Part shown: one piece after another, positions 43,779 to 52,696 of the stretch
Layout of the letters: every line of letters begins with the position of its first letter
Position numbering within the stretch: the first letter of the stretch is position 1
Assembly: GCA_007859995.1 (NCBI GenBank)
Contig: SMSL01000005.1
Location: 1 to 64,000, forward strand
DNA: 64,000 nucleotides
Direction of reading: 5' to 3'
Source of the DNA: Candidatus Brocadiaceae bacterium S225
GTDB lineage: Bacteria; Planctomycetota; Brocadiia; Brocadiales; Scalinduaceae
Translations under genes and position numbers: made by a program
The notes under the pieces: generated by a model
Databases searched by the model: none
What the model was told of the DNA's origin: nothing
What the model saw: only the letters and a program-made list of their open reading frames with translations

Positions 43779-44384
43779 ATGACTGAAATCAAAGAACTAA
43801 TACGCAGTTTTTGCGAGAAACATTTAAATGATGAATTAATGGGCTATGCCTTAAAACTATGCGATGCCCTTGGCAGAAAAAAGAAAATTAACCTTTCTCG
43901 CGGCAAAAAGGAGATATGGGCAGCTTCAATTATTTGTGCGATAGCACGTCTTAATTTTTTATTCGACAAGAAAAATGAAAACTACATAGCGGCTGATACT
44001 ATATGCAGTTATTTTAGCACCTCCAGGTCAACGATAGGAAACAAAGCAACTCAAATCGAAGATGCCTGTAATCTGACTATTGGGGCCGAAGGATATTGCA
44101 GTAAACATGTCACGGACTCACTCACTTTTTATAAAACTCCGGAAGGTTTTATCGTCCCAAAAAATATGATTGAGGATCTGGAAATAGTTTATGAAATTGC
44201 GGAAGGAGAAGATGCAAAGGAGCTTGAAAGATTTGTTGAAAATCAAAGAAGGATGAAAGAACAGGAAATAAAAAGGAAACAGGAACGAAGGGCAGAGATA
44301 AACAGAGAAATTGCGGAAAAAAAGAGAAAAAACAGAAAAAACAAGGACTACAAAAACAGGCAACTAAAACTGTTTGGTGATTGA
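43779..44384 (+). CDS. DUF6398-like hypothetical protein
   Basis: A 201-residue protein. The first 110 residues match the DUF6398 pattern (ELIRSFCEKHLNDELMGYAL; LSRGKKEIWAASIICAIARL; NFLFDK; a helix-turn-helix-like ICSYFSTSRSTIGNKATQIE). The C terminus is a long charged helix (RRMKEQEIKRKQERRAEINR). The HTH-like part may bind DNA; function is unknown. A GTCGC-AATA-GCGAC hairpin lies 20 bases upstream of the start. It is convergent with the Ntn-hydrolase pseudogene. Confidence 0.65.
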   Translation: MTEIKELIRSFCEKHLNDELMGYALKLCDALGRKKKINLSRGKKEIWAASIICAIARLNFLFDKKNENYIAADTICSYFSTSRSTIGNKATQIEDACNLTIGAEGYCSKHVTDSLTFYKTPEGFIVPKNMIEDLEIVYEIAEGEDAKELERFVENQRRMKEQEIKRKQERRAEINREIAEKKRKNRKNKDYKNRQLKLFGD

Positions 44385-44388
44385 TAGG

Positions 44389-44888
44389 TTATATGAAAAA
44401 TAATTGCGTTCTCATAAATTGATTTTTAACAAATGAGTACTTCTCGTGTAATACGGGCCACAGTCTTTTGAAAAACAGAAAGAGGTCCTGTTTCGTTGAT
44501 AACCTGACCGGTTTTTTACCTTTCAGATAATCATCCAGAATATTGTCATACAGACCCCAGCCAGCACCGGCAACCATCGCGTTACCTATACGCCTCAACC
44601 TTAGATTCATTCAGATTATCGACACCTGCCATATTAGAATCAAAGCACTGGGGAGCATTCCCATTTTATTGTATATAAAAGAGGTGGATTCACTTCGTTT
44701 AATCCACCCTACCTCGCACCATACGTTTGCTTATTTGTAAGGGTGGATTAAGGCCGGAGGCCGAATCCACGTATTCATGGGTATAATACCTGATTTACAA
44801 AAAATTGGGAATGCTCCCAAAGCACTGTAAGGTGTCTGCGCCAATAACTATTTTATTGTCTTTTCTTAACTACCACTGCAATAGACAT
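44389..44888 (-). pseudogene. proteasome-like Ntn hydrolase, split by MITE and frameshifts
   Basis: From ATG 44888 (GGGAG upstream) the minus strand reads MSIAVVVKK, then one base over, DNKIVIGADTL. Here the 168-base MITE interrupts. After it the frame continues QCFDSNMAGVDNLNESKVEA, then after a second frame change RRIGNAMVAGAGWGLYDNIL and DDYL. This matches the start of bacterial proteasome-beta-like Ntn hydrolases (I-A-x-V-x-K-x-x-x-x-x-I-G-A-D-T). The C-terminal half of the fold is missing or unrecognisable. The MITE sits inside a 9-base duplication and removing it rejoins TLQCFD in frame. Confidence 0.65.
44651..44818 (+). mobile_element. 168-bp MITE, copy 1
   Basis: Terminal inverted repeats GGGAGCATTCCCA and TGGGAATGCTCCC bound a 168-base noncoding element. 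Flanking bases 44642-44650 and 44819-44827 are both aaagcactg, a 9-base target-site duplication. It is the inverted copy of 58901-59068 with only about three differences. The inside contains nested hairpins (gtggattcacttcgtttaatccacc). No transposase in the window carries these ends. Confidence 0.92.
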
Positions 44889-45137
44889 ATTTTTCTCCCG
44901 GAAAACCTGAAATATTTATAATAATCGATCTTACGTGCACCAATCTGTGTTTAAATTAGTGCCCTACGGACGGGCTTTTAGTAAAAACATGCTCACGCAA
45001 AGCCGCCTCTATCAGTTTGGCAGTCTAAACATAAACATTTTTATTAATAGCCTTGATATGATAGAATGCTTCCTTCTTTATTTTATTTTTTACTGAAAAT
45101 CAAATTTCTATCGCTCAATATATATATAAAAAAAACC

Positions 45138-47099
45138 ATGAAAAAATATTTCAGCACATGCCCCAGAGATTGTTACGATACCTGTGCCATGATCACAACG
45201 GTTGAGGACGGTAAGGCAGTCAAGCTTCAGGGCAACCCAAAACACCCTATAACGCGGGGATTCCTATGCTGGAAGATACAAAACGCTTTAAAGTTTGTGT
45301 ATTCACCGGAACGTCTGAAGCGTCCTCTCAAAAGAGTAGGAAAGAAAGGGACTGACAATTTTAAAGAGATTACGTGGAAAGAGGCTTACAGGGAAATCGC
45401 ACACCAGATGGAAAATGTTCAATCCAGACACGGGAGGGAAGCAATATTGCCGTTTCACTATTATGGCCATATGGGCCTGCTTAATAAGCAATTGCCACAG
45501 CGAATCTTCACAACACTGGGCACCAGTAATTGCTCACCCACAGTATGTTCAAACGCGGGACGAACAGCCATGCAGTATGTCTATGGCGGATTCTGGGGTC
45601 TTGATCCGGAAGAGATACCCTCTTCCAAACTCATTATCTTCTGGGGATTGAACGGGCCATGGAGCAACCTGCACGGATACAACATGGTTAAGGAAGCCGT
45701 ACGTAACGGAGCAAAGTTCTACGTCATTGATCCCTTGAAAACAGGCCAACTAGGCAAGCACCTTGCCATTAAGCCAAACACTGATGGTGTCCTTGCACTG
45801 GGAATTGCAAATTATCTGATAACAAGTAATATGTACGACAAGGAACATGTTGAAAAGTATACGCACGGTTTTGAACAATTCAGGGAAGTAGCTGAGGATT
45901 TTGACCTTGAAAGGGTTTCAAGGATAACAGGCTTATCTGTAGACGATATTAGAGAATTAGCAGAAGATCTGTATCGGATAAGACCAAGCTTCATTCACCT
46001 GGGATTCGGTATCCAGAAACATCTTTATGGTGGTGAGGCTGCCAGGACTATTGCACTCCTCCCGCCTCTTGTTGGCGGATTCAGGGTACACTACAGCAAT
46101 ACTGACAGAGAAATAGACCTTGCCTTTCTCCAGGGCAAACACCTTATCAGTCAGGAATTCCCGAAAACTCAGAAGATGCGTAATATGGCACAACTTGGCA
46201 AGTTACTTGAGGCGGAAGAGATAAAATTCCTTTTCGTCTTCAATACAAATCCCCTGGTAAATCTCCCAAACCAGGCACTGGTAAAGAAGGGTATGGAGAG
46301 TGAAGATCTCTTTACGGTGGTACATGATATCTTTTTAAATGACACCTGCAGCTACGCGGACATTGTCCTGCCTGCCCCAAGCTTCCTGGAATCATTTGAT
46401 ATCCATATATGTTATTACCACAACTATCTCTCCATAAATCAGAAGGCAATTGAACCTCTTGGCGAGTCAAAACCGAACTATCAGGTCTTTAAGGAACTTT
46501 CTGCGGCTCTTGGCCTGAATACGCAAGATCTCTTCCCCCCGGAACGTGAAGTGACCGAAGAGTTCCTTAGCAGAAGTAAGGCCGTAGATTTTGCCCTGAA
46601 AGATCTGGAGCAGGATGGTTTCTGCAAGATGAAGCCCAGGCCGCAGGATGAATATCTCACTCCGTCCGGCAAGATTGAAATGTACTCTCAACTGGCGGAA
46701 AAATCCAATATTTCGCCTCTACCCGGTTACTATGAAGAGGAAAAGAGCAGGTATCCTCTCCAGTTTCTAACGGTAAATCATAAACGTATCACGCGTTCTC
46801 AATTCCACAACATCTGGCAAAAAGAGATTGAACCAATCGTCCTGATTAATAATGAAGACGCAAAGAAGAAAGGTATAAAAGAAGGGGATTGGGTAGTATT
46901 AAAAAATGACCAGGATACTTTGAACATGAAGGCACGCCCTACCAGGGATATTAAACAGGGAGTTACTTTAGCCTATGGAGGATTGTGGTCTAAGCTGTGT
47001 GAAGGAAAAGGCGCAAACACCCTTACCCCGGATATTGTCCAGGATTTTGGAGGCAACGCCACTTATAATTCTACCTACATTGAGATTGAAAAGCTGTAA
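45138..47099 (+). CDS. molybdopterin-dependent oxidoreductase
   Basis: A 653-residue catalytic subunit of the DMSO-reductase (MopB) superfamily. Iron-sulfur ligands C8, C12, C16 and a fourth in RGFLCWK (C-x3-C-x3-C-x27-C) bind one [4Fe-4S]. Further blocks: AYREIAHQMENVQSRHGREA, CSNAGRTAMQYVYGGFWGLD, LIIFWGLNGPWSN, CSYADIVLPAPSFLE, and the C-terminal cofactor domain (LTVNHKRITRSQFHN; VLINNEDAKKKGI; DWVVLKND). No Tat signal is visible, so it is probably cytoplasmic. ATG 45138 is chosen; the in-frame ATG 45066 adds a hydrophobic stretch unlike a Tat signal. The substrate is unknown. The 320-base leader after the MITE has nothing else. Confidence 0.88.
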   Translation: MKKYFSTCPRDCYDTCAMITTVEDGKAVKLQGNPKHPITRGFLCWKIQNALKFVYSPERLKRPLKRVGKKGTDNFKEITWKEAYREIAHQMENVQSRHGREAILPFHYYGHMGLLNKQLPQRIFTTLGTSNCSPTVCSNAGRTAMQYVYGGFWGLDPEEIPSSKLIIFWGLNGPWSNLHGYNMVKEAVRNGAKFYVIDPLKTGQLGKHLAIKPNTDGVLALGIANYLITSNMYDKEHVEKYTHGFEQFREVAEDFDLERVSRITGLSVDDIRELAEDLYRIRPSFIHLGFGIQKHLYGGEAARTIALLPPLVGGFRVHYSNTDREIDLAFLQGKHLISQEFPKTQKMRNMAQLGKLLEAEEIKFLFVFNTNPLVNLPNQALVKKGMESEDLFTVVHDIFLNDTCSYADIVLPAPSFLESFDIHICYYHNYLSINQKAIEPLGESKPNYQVFKELSAALGLNTQDLFPPEREVTEEFLSRSKAVDFALKDLEQDGFCKMKPRPQDEYLTPSGKIEMYSQLAEKSNISPLPGYYEEEKSRYPLQFLTVNHKRITRSQFHNIWQKEIEPIVLINNEDAKKKGIKEGDWVVLKNDQDTLNMKARPTRDIKQGVTLAYGGLWSKLCEGKGANTLTPDIVQDFGGNATYNSTYIEIEKL

Positions 47100-47158
47100 T
47101 GTGGTATGTATAAACCTGATTCCCACATGGAAACGAAAGAAGAGTGAAGACAGGATAT

Positions 47159-48217
47159 TTAAAATCCAGTAAGATTGGTCGATGATTTATTGGACAGGTC
47201 TGGTTTTCTTTTCCCCCTGGCCATTTTCTCGAACTGATTAAAGTGTTCCGGTTCTCCAATCACTGCGACCTTGTCTCCCTCCTCTATCAGGGTATGAGCA
47301 CGGGGGTTAAATAATATTTTCCCATTTTTTTTCTTCAGAGCCACGATTACAACCCAGTTTTTTGCTCTAATGTCTGCATCTTTGATGGTTTTGCCCGCCA
47401 ATGCAGACGCCTCTTCTACCACAACCTCTTCTATCTGAATTTCCATATTACCGGCTTTTGCCGTTAACTCCAGAAAGTCTACTACCGTTGGCTTAAGTAT
47501 GGTATGAGCTATCCTGAGGCCTCCAATATGGTATGGAGAGACGACCTTGTCCGCACCCGCTCTTGTAAGTTTGTAATCCGCACCCTCTTCATTCGCCCTT
47601 GCTACGATAAAGAGGTCATTATTAAGCCCTCTTGCGCTGAGCACAACATAGAGATTCTGTGCATCGGAATCAAGGACCGATATAAGCCCCTTCGCTTTTT
47701 CTATACCTACATCTCTAAGGAGCTCGTCTCTAGTCGCATCTCCATAAGTGATTATGACATCTTCATCTAGATCGAGTTCCTGAGGCTCTTTTTCTACAAT
47801 AACAAAAGGGATCCCCTTTCGTTTTAATTCGGTACATATAACCTTCCCCATACGGCCGTAACCGCAGACAATGTAGTGATTTTCCAACGACTCTAACACC
47901 TTTTTCAATTTTCTTCTCCCAAATACATCCTGAAATTCACCTTCAAATATAGCCTTTAGCCCGTAATTTAATGCATAAGCCACAACACCCAGACTAAAAA
48001 ATATCAGGCCAATAGTAAAGGCCTTTCCCTCTTTTGAAAGTGGTTCTATTTCATGAAACCCTACCGTCGAGAGGGTGATAACGGTCATGTACAGAGAATC
48101 AAAGAGCTGCCATCCCTCAATAAAATAGTAACCTGCAGTACCTGACAATAAAACAATAATGAAAAGAACCAGGGAAAGAATTAACTTCCTTCTAAATGTG
48201 GTTGCACTGTTTTGCAT
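47159..48217 (-). CDS. MthK-like potassium channel with RCK domain
   Basis: A 352-residue protein: two transmembrane helices with pore loop MTVITLSTVGFHEIEPLS (filter TVGF), then a TrkA-N domain starting IVCGYGRMGKVICTEL and a TrkA-C domain ending about residue 335. This is the 2TM ligand-gated K+ channel layout. The filter has TVGFHE in place of TVGYGD, a variant common in bacterial channels. It is convergent with the molybdopterin gene, and lies downstream of aconitase on the same strand with a 125-base gap. Confidence 0.9.
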   Translation of the reverse strand: MQNSATTFRRKLILSLVLFIIVLLSGTAGYYFIEGWQLFDSLYMTVITLSTVGFHEIEPLSKEGKAFTIGLIFFSLGVVAYALNYGLKAIFEGEFQDVFGRRKLKKVLESLENHYIVCGYGRMGKVICTELKRKGIPFVIVEKEPQELDLDEDVIITYGDATRDELLRDVGIEKAKGLISVLDSDAQNLYVVLSARGLNNDLFIVARANEEGADYKLTRAGADKVVSPYHIGGLRIAHTILKPTVVDFLELTAKAGNMEIQIEEVVVEEASALAGKTIKDADIRAKNWVVIVALKKKNGKILFNPRAHTLIEEGDKVAVIGEPEHFNQFEKMARGKRKPDLSNKSSTNLTGF

Positions 48218-48342
48218 TAAGGACAGAAAATTATGGAATTATATCTTATATCAAAAAAAGGCACAGACCGTTGATATTATTTTTGGCTTATTCGCCAGAA
48301 AACTACTACAATCCGGATCATAAGTCAAGAATTTCCCTGAAG

Positions 48343-50604
48343 TTACCCAGCCAAATCCTTAGCTATTTTATTCAGGGCAGAACCTGCTCTGAACCATCCC
48401 AGCTGTTGTTCTGACATAGTATGTTTCGTTTCTATGTTCTCTTCGGTTCCATCGCTGTGCCTGATCTTTACGAGAACATTTTTGCCAGGAGCTAAACTGT
48501 CCAAACCGGTAATCGACACCTTGTCATCCTCGCAGAATCTTTCATAGTCCTCCGGATCAACAAATGTCAGGGGAACGATGCCCTGTTTCTTTAAATTAGT
48601 CTCATGGATTCGGGCGAATGAACGGACGATTACCGCAACGGCACCAAGAAACCGTGGAGACATGGCTGCATGCTCACGCGAAGAGCCTTCTCCATAGTTT
48701 TCATCACCTACAACAACCCATGAAACTCCACGCTCCCTGTAGTCACGGGCGATGTCTGAAAACCTTATACCCCTCTTACCGGTGAAAAGGTTTTTACCTG
48801 TACCGACTGAACCATCAAACGCGTTTACGGCGCCAAAAAAGGTGTTATCAGATATATGGTCCAGATGTCCCCTGAACTTCAGCCACGGCCCCGCCGGAGA
48901 AATATGATCGGTTGTACATTTCCCGGAAGCTTTTAACAACAAAGGAACATCGATAAAATCTTTACCACACCATGGTGCAAAAGGGGCCAATACCTGAAGA
49001 CGTTCTGATTCGGGATTGATAACAATCTCTACCTTAGAACCATCTTCCACTGGCGGCACATAGCCTTTGCCGCAACCGGTAAATCCGGCAGATGGCAGTT
49101 CTTCCGATGATGGCTCTCCCAGCATCACTTCCTGCCCGGAAACAGTTTTCAATTTATCTTGCAATGGATTGAAGGAGAGAGAACCTGAGAAGGCGTATGC
49201 CGTTACAATTTCAGGAGAGCCGATAAATGAAAGCGTCTCTGTGTTGCCATCATTACGGGCACGAAAATTTCTATTATAAGAATTAACAATGGTATTTTTC
49301 TCGCCTTTTTTGATATCGGTACGTTTCCACTGTCCTATACACGGACCGCAAGCATTGGCCAATACGGTTGCACCGGCATCAGTCAGGGCTTTCATCTGTC
49401 CATCACGTTTAATAGTATCTTCTATCAGGTTTGATCCCGGTGTCACCAGTAGTGGTATAGCCAGCTTCAAGCCCTTTGCAATAGCATCCCTTGCCACGGC
49501 AGCAGCACGCCCCATGTCCTCATATGAAGAGTTTGTACAGGAGCCGATAAGTGCAAATTTAATATTATCAGGATAATCTTCCTTCAATATTTCGTCTTTG
49601 AAGTCTGATAGAGAACGTACCTTATCAGGTGTGTGAGGACCGCATACCTGCGGCTCAAGTTCTGACAAGTTTATCTCAATAATCTTATCATAATACTTTT
49701 CAGGATCTGCATATACCTCGTCATCAGCCCTGAAACACTCTGAATATTCCTCCGCTAAAGCAGCAATGTCAGACCTGTCTGTTGCTCTCAGATAATCCGA
49801 CATCCGCGAATCGAAAGGAAATGTAGATGTTGTGGCGCCGTGTTCCGCCCCCATATTACATATAGTGGCCTTACCCGTGCATGAAATTGAAGCCGCACCA
49901 TCCCCAAAATATTCGACGACATAACCAGTTCCTCCTTTGACAGTAAGCTCTTTCATTACCCTCAGGATAACGTCCTTGGAAGATGACCAGCCGGATAATT
50001 TACCGGTTAGTTTTATACCTATAACACCGGGCCACTTCAGACCGAAAGGCAGACCTGCCATCACATCTACAGCGTCCGCCCCGCCCACACCGATTGCCAG
50101 CATACCCAACCCCCCCCCATTGGGAGTGTGTGAGTCGGTACCGATAAGTAGACCACCCGGAAAGGCATAATTCTCTAAAACTACCTGATGAATGATCCCT
50201 GCCCCCGGATTCCAGAAACCCATACTATATTTTTTAGCGGCAGAGGAGAGAAAATCATAAACCTCCTTATTTGTCATTTTTGCGGCAGGCAGATCATCTT
50301 CCACGCCCTGATGTGCCAGTATCAGGTGATCACAATGGACGGTAGTCGGTACTTGCACAGATGGTATACCTGATGACATAAATTGTAATATCGCCATCTG
50401 GGCGGTCGCGTCCTGCATAGCAACCCTATCCGGATACAGATCTACATTAGATTCCTTTCGAGTATATAGTTTTATATCCTCCAGCTTCATATGAGAATAA
50501 AGGGTTTTTTCCGTGAGGGTCAGACCCCTCGCCAGAACTTCTCGTGCTTTCTGATGTTTTTCTTCTAAATTCTTATATAATTTTCTGCATGTCTCAATTG
50601 TCAT
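48343..50604 (-). CDS. acn: aconitate hydratase, mitochondrial type
   Basis: A 753-residue aconitase. Iron-sulfur cysteines are in IGSCTNSSYEDMG and ANACGPCIGQW; other blocks are IGTDSHTPNGGGLGMLAIGV, GGADAVDVMAG and the swivel-domain VVVGDENYGEGSSREHAAMS. The length and order match the mitochondrial/AcnA-like single polypeptide. It isomerises citrate and isocitrate and, with sucCD-kor in the window, supplies the TCA-type cycle. An AGGGGGAA-like ribosome-binding site lies before ATG 50604. Confidence 0.95.
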   Translation of the reverse strand: MTIETCRKLYKNLEEKHQKAREVLARGLTLTEKTLYSHMKLEDIKLYTRKESNVDLYPDRVAMQDATAQMAILQFMSSGIPSVQVPTTVHCDHLILAHQGVEDDLPAAKMTNKEVYDFLSSAAKKYSMGFWNPGAGIIHQVVLENYAFPGGLLIGTDSHTPNGGGLGMLAIGVGGADAVDVMAGLPFGLKWPGVIGIKLTGKLSGWSSSKDVILRVMKELTVKGGTGYVVEYFGDGAASISCTGKATICNMGAEHGATTSTFPFDSRMSDYLRATDRSDIAALAEEYSECFRADDEVYADPEKYYDKIIEINLSELEPQVCGPHTPDKVRSLSDFKDEILKEDYPDNIKFALIGSCTNSSYEDMGRAAAVARDAIAKGLKLAIPLLVTPGSNLIEDTIKRDGQMKALTDAGATVLANACGPCIGQWKRTDIKKGEKNTIVNSYNRNFRARNDGNTETLSFIGSPEIVTAYAFSGSLSFNPLQDKLKTVSGQEVMLGEPSSEELPSAGFTGCGKGYVPPVEDGSKVEIVINPESERLQVLAPFAPWCGKDFIDVPLLLKASGKCTTDHISPAGPWLKFRGHLDHISDNTFFGAVNAFDGSVGTGKNLFTGKRGIRFSDIARDYRERGVSWVVVGDENYGEGSSREHAAMSPRFLGAVAVIVRSFARIHETNLKKQGIVPLTFVDPEDYERFCEDDKVSITGLDSLAPGKNVLVKIRHSDGTEENIETKHTMSEQQLGWFRAGSALNKIAKDLAG

Positions 50605-50832
50605 ATTTTCCCCCTTGTAATGCTCATTTCTTATCTATATATTATAGCGGCAGGCAAATTTGAAATGCCTACCAGCCTGACCAATCAATTCGGGCAGGAA
50701 GTTTAAAGTGATCTAAAGCTTCATGAAAATGAGGCTTTTACAAAACTAATCCTAAGCCTAACTCAGTTTTAATCCGTTTGCAAATAAACAGTGTAATAGC
50801 ATAATACCATAATATGGCACAAGTGCAACCCT

Positions 50833-50851
50833 GTCTGACATCTTGTCAGAC
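50833..50851. promoter_or_regulatory. 8-bp inverted repeat in divergent region
   Basis: GTCTGACA-tct-TGTCAGAC in the 333-base divergent gap between aconitase and the MBL-fold gene. There is no T run, so it is not a terminator. It could be an operator for either gene; nothing else stands out in the gap. Confidence 0.4.
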
Positions 50852-50937
50852 GGGCGAAAACAACAGGATCCATCACTTTACAGGTAAAAAACAACTAAGT
50901 TCAGCTTAGTCAGAAAATAGACGAAAGGAATTGATTT

Positions 50938-51780
50938 ATGAAGATTGGGCAATATGAATTACATTCGATTGAGACAGGAACGTTTGCCCTTGACGGCGGT
51001 GCGATGTTTGGCATTGTACCCAAGGGAATATGGAGTAAACTTCATCCTTCAGATGAGCAAAACAGGGTACCGATGGCCCTCAGGTCACTACTCATCATGG
51101 ATGATAAACGCAAAATTCTTGTTGACACCGGCATCGGCACAAAATTATCAAAAAAAAATCAGAAAATCTACAAAATAGACCAGACCGAACACAACCTTGA
51201 AGCGTCCCTGGAAAAATATGATCTGGAAACGAAGGATATAACTGATGTGATTCTGACTCATCTTCATCTGGACCATGTTGGAGGAGCAACTTATTTAAAA
51301 GGCAAAAAACAGAAGCTTACATTTCCAAACGCATCATTTTATGTTCAGAAAACCCATCACGAGTGGGCGTTAAAACCGAGTGAAAAGGATAAAGGCAGTT
51401 TTATCAAAGAAGATTTTAAGGCAATAGAAGGAGAAGGAAAGCTTCGACTAATAGATGGATACGCCATGATATTACCAAACATCGACGTCATAATCTATGA
51501 CGGCCACACTATAGGACAGCAGCTTGTAAAAATTTCAGACGGAATAAACACGCTCGTTTACTGCGGCGATGTAATACCCTTTACATCTCACATCAGGTTA
51601 CCGTATATAGCGAGTTACGATATTAATCCGATAACGTCAATTGAAGACAAAGAGAAATTACTGTCAAGGGCCTGTAATGGGGATTGGATCCTTTTCTTTG
51701 AACACGACCCTGTAACAGAGGCAGTTAAAGTAGAAAAGGCGGAGAATGGGTATACAATAAAGGAAACGATATCTTTATAG
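50938..51780 (+). CDS. MBL-fold metallo-hydrolase
   Basis: A 280-residue metallo-beta-lactamase-fold hydrolase with the metal motif LTHLHLDHVGGAT, a further aspartate in LVYCGDVIPF, and H in DGHTIGQQ. The N-terminal LDGGAMFGIVPKGIWSK block is typical of the AttM/quorum-quenching lactonase-like branch, but many other substrates are possible. The AAAGGAATT ribosome-binding site precedes ATG 50938. The SDR gene follows about 75 bases later. Confidence 0.88.
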   Translation: MKIGQYELHSIETGTFALDGGAMFGIVPKGIWSKLHPSDEQNRVPMALRSLLIMDDKRKILVDTGIGTKLSKKNQKIYKIDQTEHNLEASLEKYDLETKDITDVILTHLHLDHVGGATYLKGKKQKLTFPNASFYVQKTHHEWALKPSEKDKGSFIKEDFKAIEGEGKLRLIDGYAMILPNIDVIIYDGHTIGQQLVKISDGINTLVYCGDVIPFTSHIRLPYIASYDINPITSIEDKEKLLSRACNGDWILFFEHDPVTEAVKVEKAENGYTIKETISL

Positions 51781-51854
51781 ATTTTTCCTGACATGACAAA
51801 CAGTATATGTTTCACATTATAACCTGGCAAACATGTCAACAAAGAGAGGTTGCT

Positions 51855-52604
51855 TTGAAACTGAATGGTAAAGTCGCGATCGTAACGGCAGCGAGCAGTG
51901 ACAGAGGGAGTGCGATTGCAGAACTCCTGGCATCTGAAGGCGCAGCAGTGACAATTAATTACCTGAAAAACAAGAAGAACGCAGAATCCATCTTGGATAG
52001 GATTGAAAGCCGTGGGGGCATGGCTATGGTGATGCAAGCTGACGTAACCGTAAAGGCAAGTGTGAATAAAATGGTTAAGGATACCATCAAAAAATTTGGT
52101 GGTATAGACATCCTTGTGAACAATGCACACGGTACCATAAGACGAAAAACCTTTGAAGAAACAATATGGAATGAATTAACAGAAGCCATCAACGGCACGA
52201 TAAAAGGCGCGCACAATTGTTGCCAAGCGGTAATTAGCGAGATGCAGAAGAGGCAATGGGGAAGGATCATCAACATAATGGACAATATAGTTAATGAACC
52301 CGTAAAAGGGTATACCAGTCATATAACAGCCCAATCCGCATTGGTGGGGTTTACGAGAAGCCTTGCAGTCGAATTGGGCAGTTTCGGAATAACCGTTAAT
52401 TTGATCAATGCTGGATTTACTTTAGCGAAGAAAACGCCTCACGCGCCACCTCGCATACAGAAGGCAATGGCGGAACAGACACCACTGAAACGACTTGCAC
52501 TACCTATAGACATCGCTAAAGCAGTCCTGTTCTATGCCACTGACTTGTCTGACTTTGTAACCGGCAATTGCTTATCAGTCAACGGTGGCAAAACAATGCG
52601 TTAA
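51855..52604 (+). CDS. short-chain dehydrogenase-like protein lacking catalytic Tyr and Lys
   Basis: A 249-residue Rossmann protein with the SDR layout (LNGKVAIVTAASSDRGSAIA; IDILVNNAHGTIRR; GRIINIMDN; ALVGFTRSLAVELGSFGITV; TGNCLSVNGG). At the catalytic Y-x-x-x-K position it has H-I-T-A-Q (before SALVGFTRSLA). The nucleotide motif is T-A-A-S-S-D-R-G rather than T-G-x-x-x-G-I-G. TTG 51855 is chosen because AGAGAGG lies five bases upstream and it begins the family core; ATG 51807 adds an unrelated leader. Without Tyr and Lys it is probably not a classical dehydrogenase. Confidence 0.85.
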   Translation: MKLNGKVAIVTAASSDRGSAIAELLASEGAAVTINYLKNKKNAESILDRIESRGGMAMVMQADVTVKASVNKMVKDTIKKFGGIDILVNNAHGTIRRKTFEETIWNELTEAINGTIKGAHNCCQAVISEMQKRQWGRIINIMDNIVNEPVKGYTSHITAQSALVGFTRSLAVELGSFGITVNLINAGFTLAKKTPHAPPRIQKAMAEQTPLKRLALPIDIAKAVLFYATDLSDFVTGNCLSVNGGKTMR

Positions 52605-52696
52605 TCTTATATTATTATTTTTTCATTTACATTTCTTTCAATCATTATGTATAAAAAAAACTTCATATTTAGCACAAGTCGATAAGGAGGCATTGG

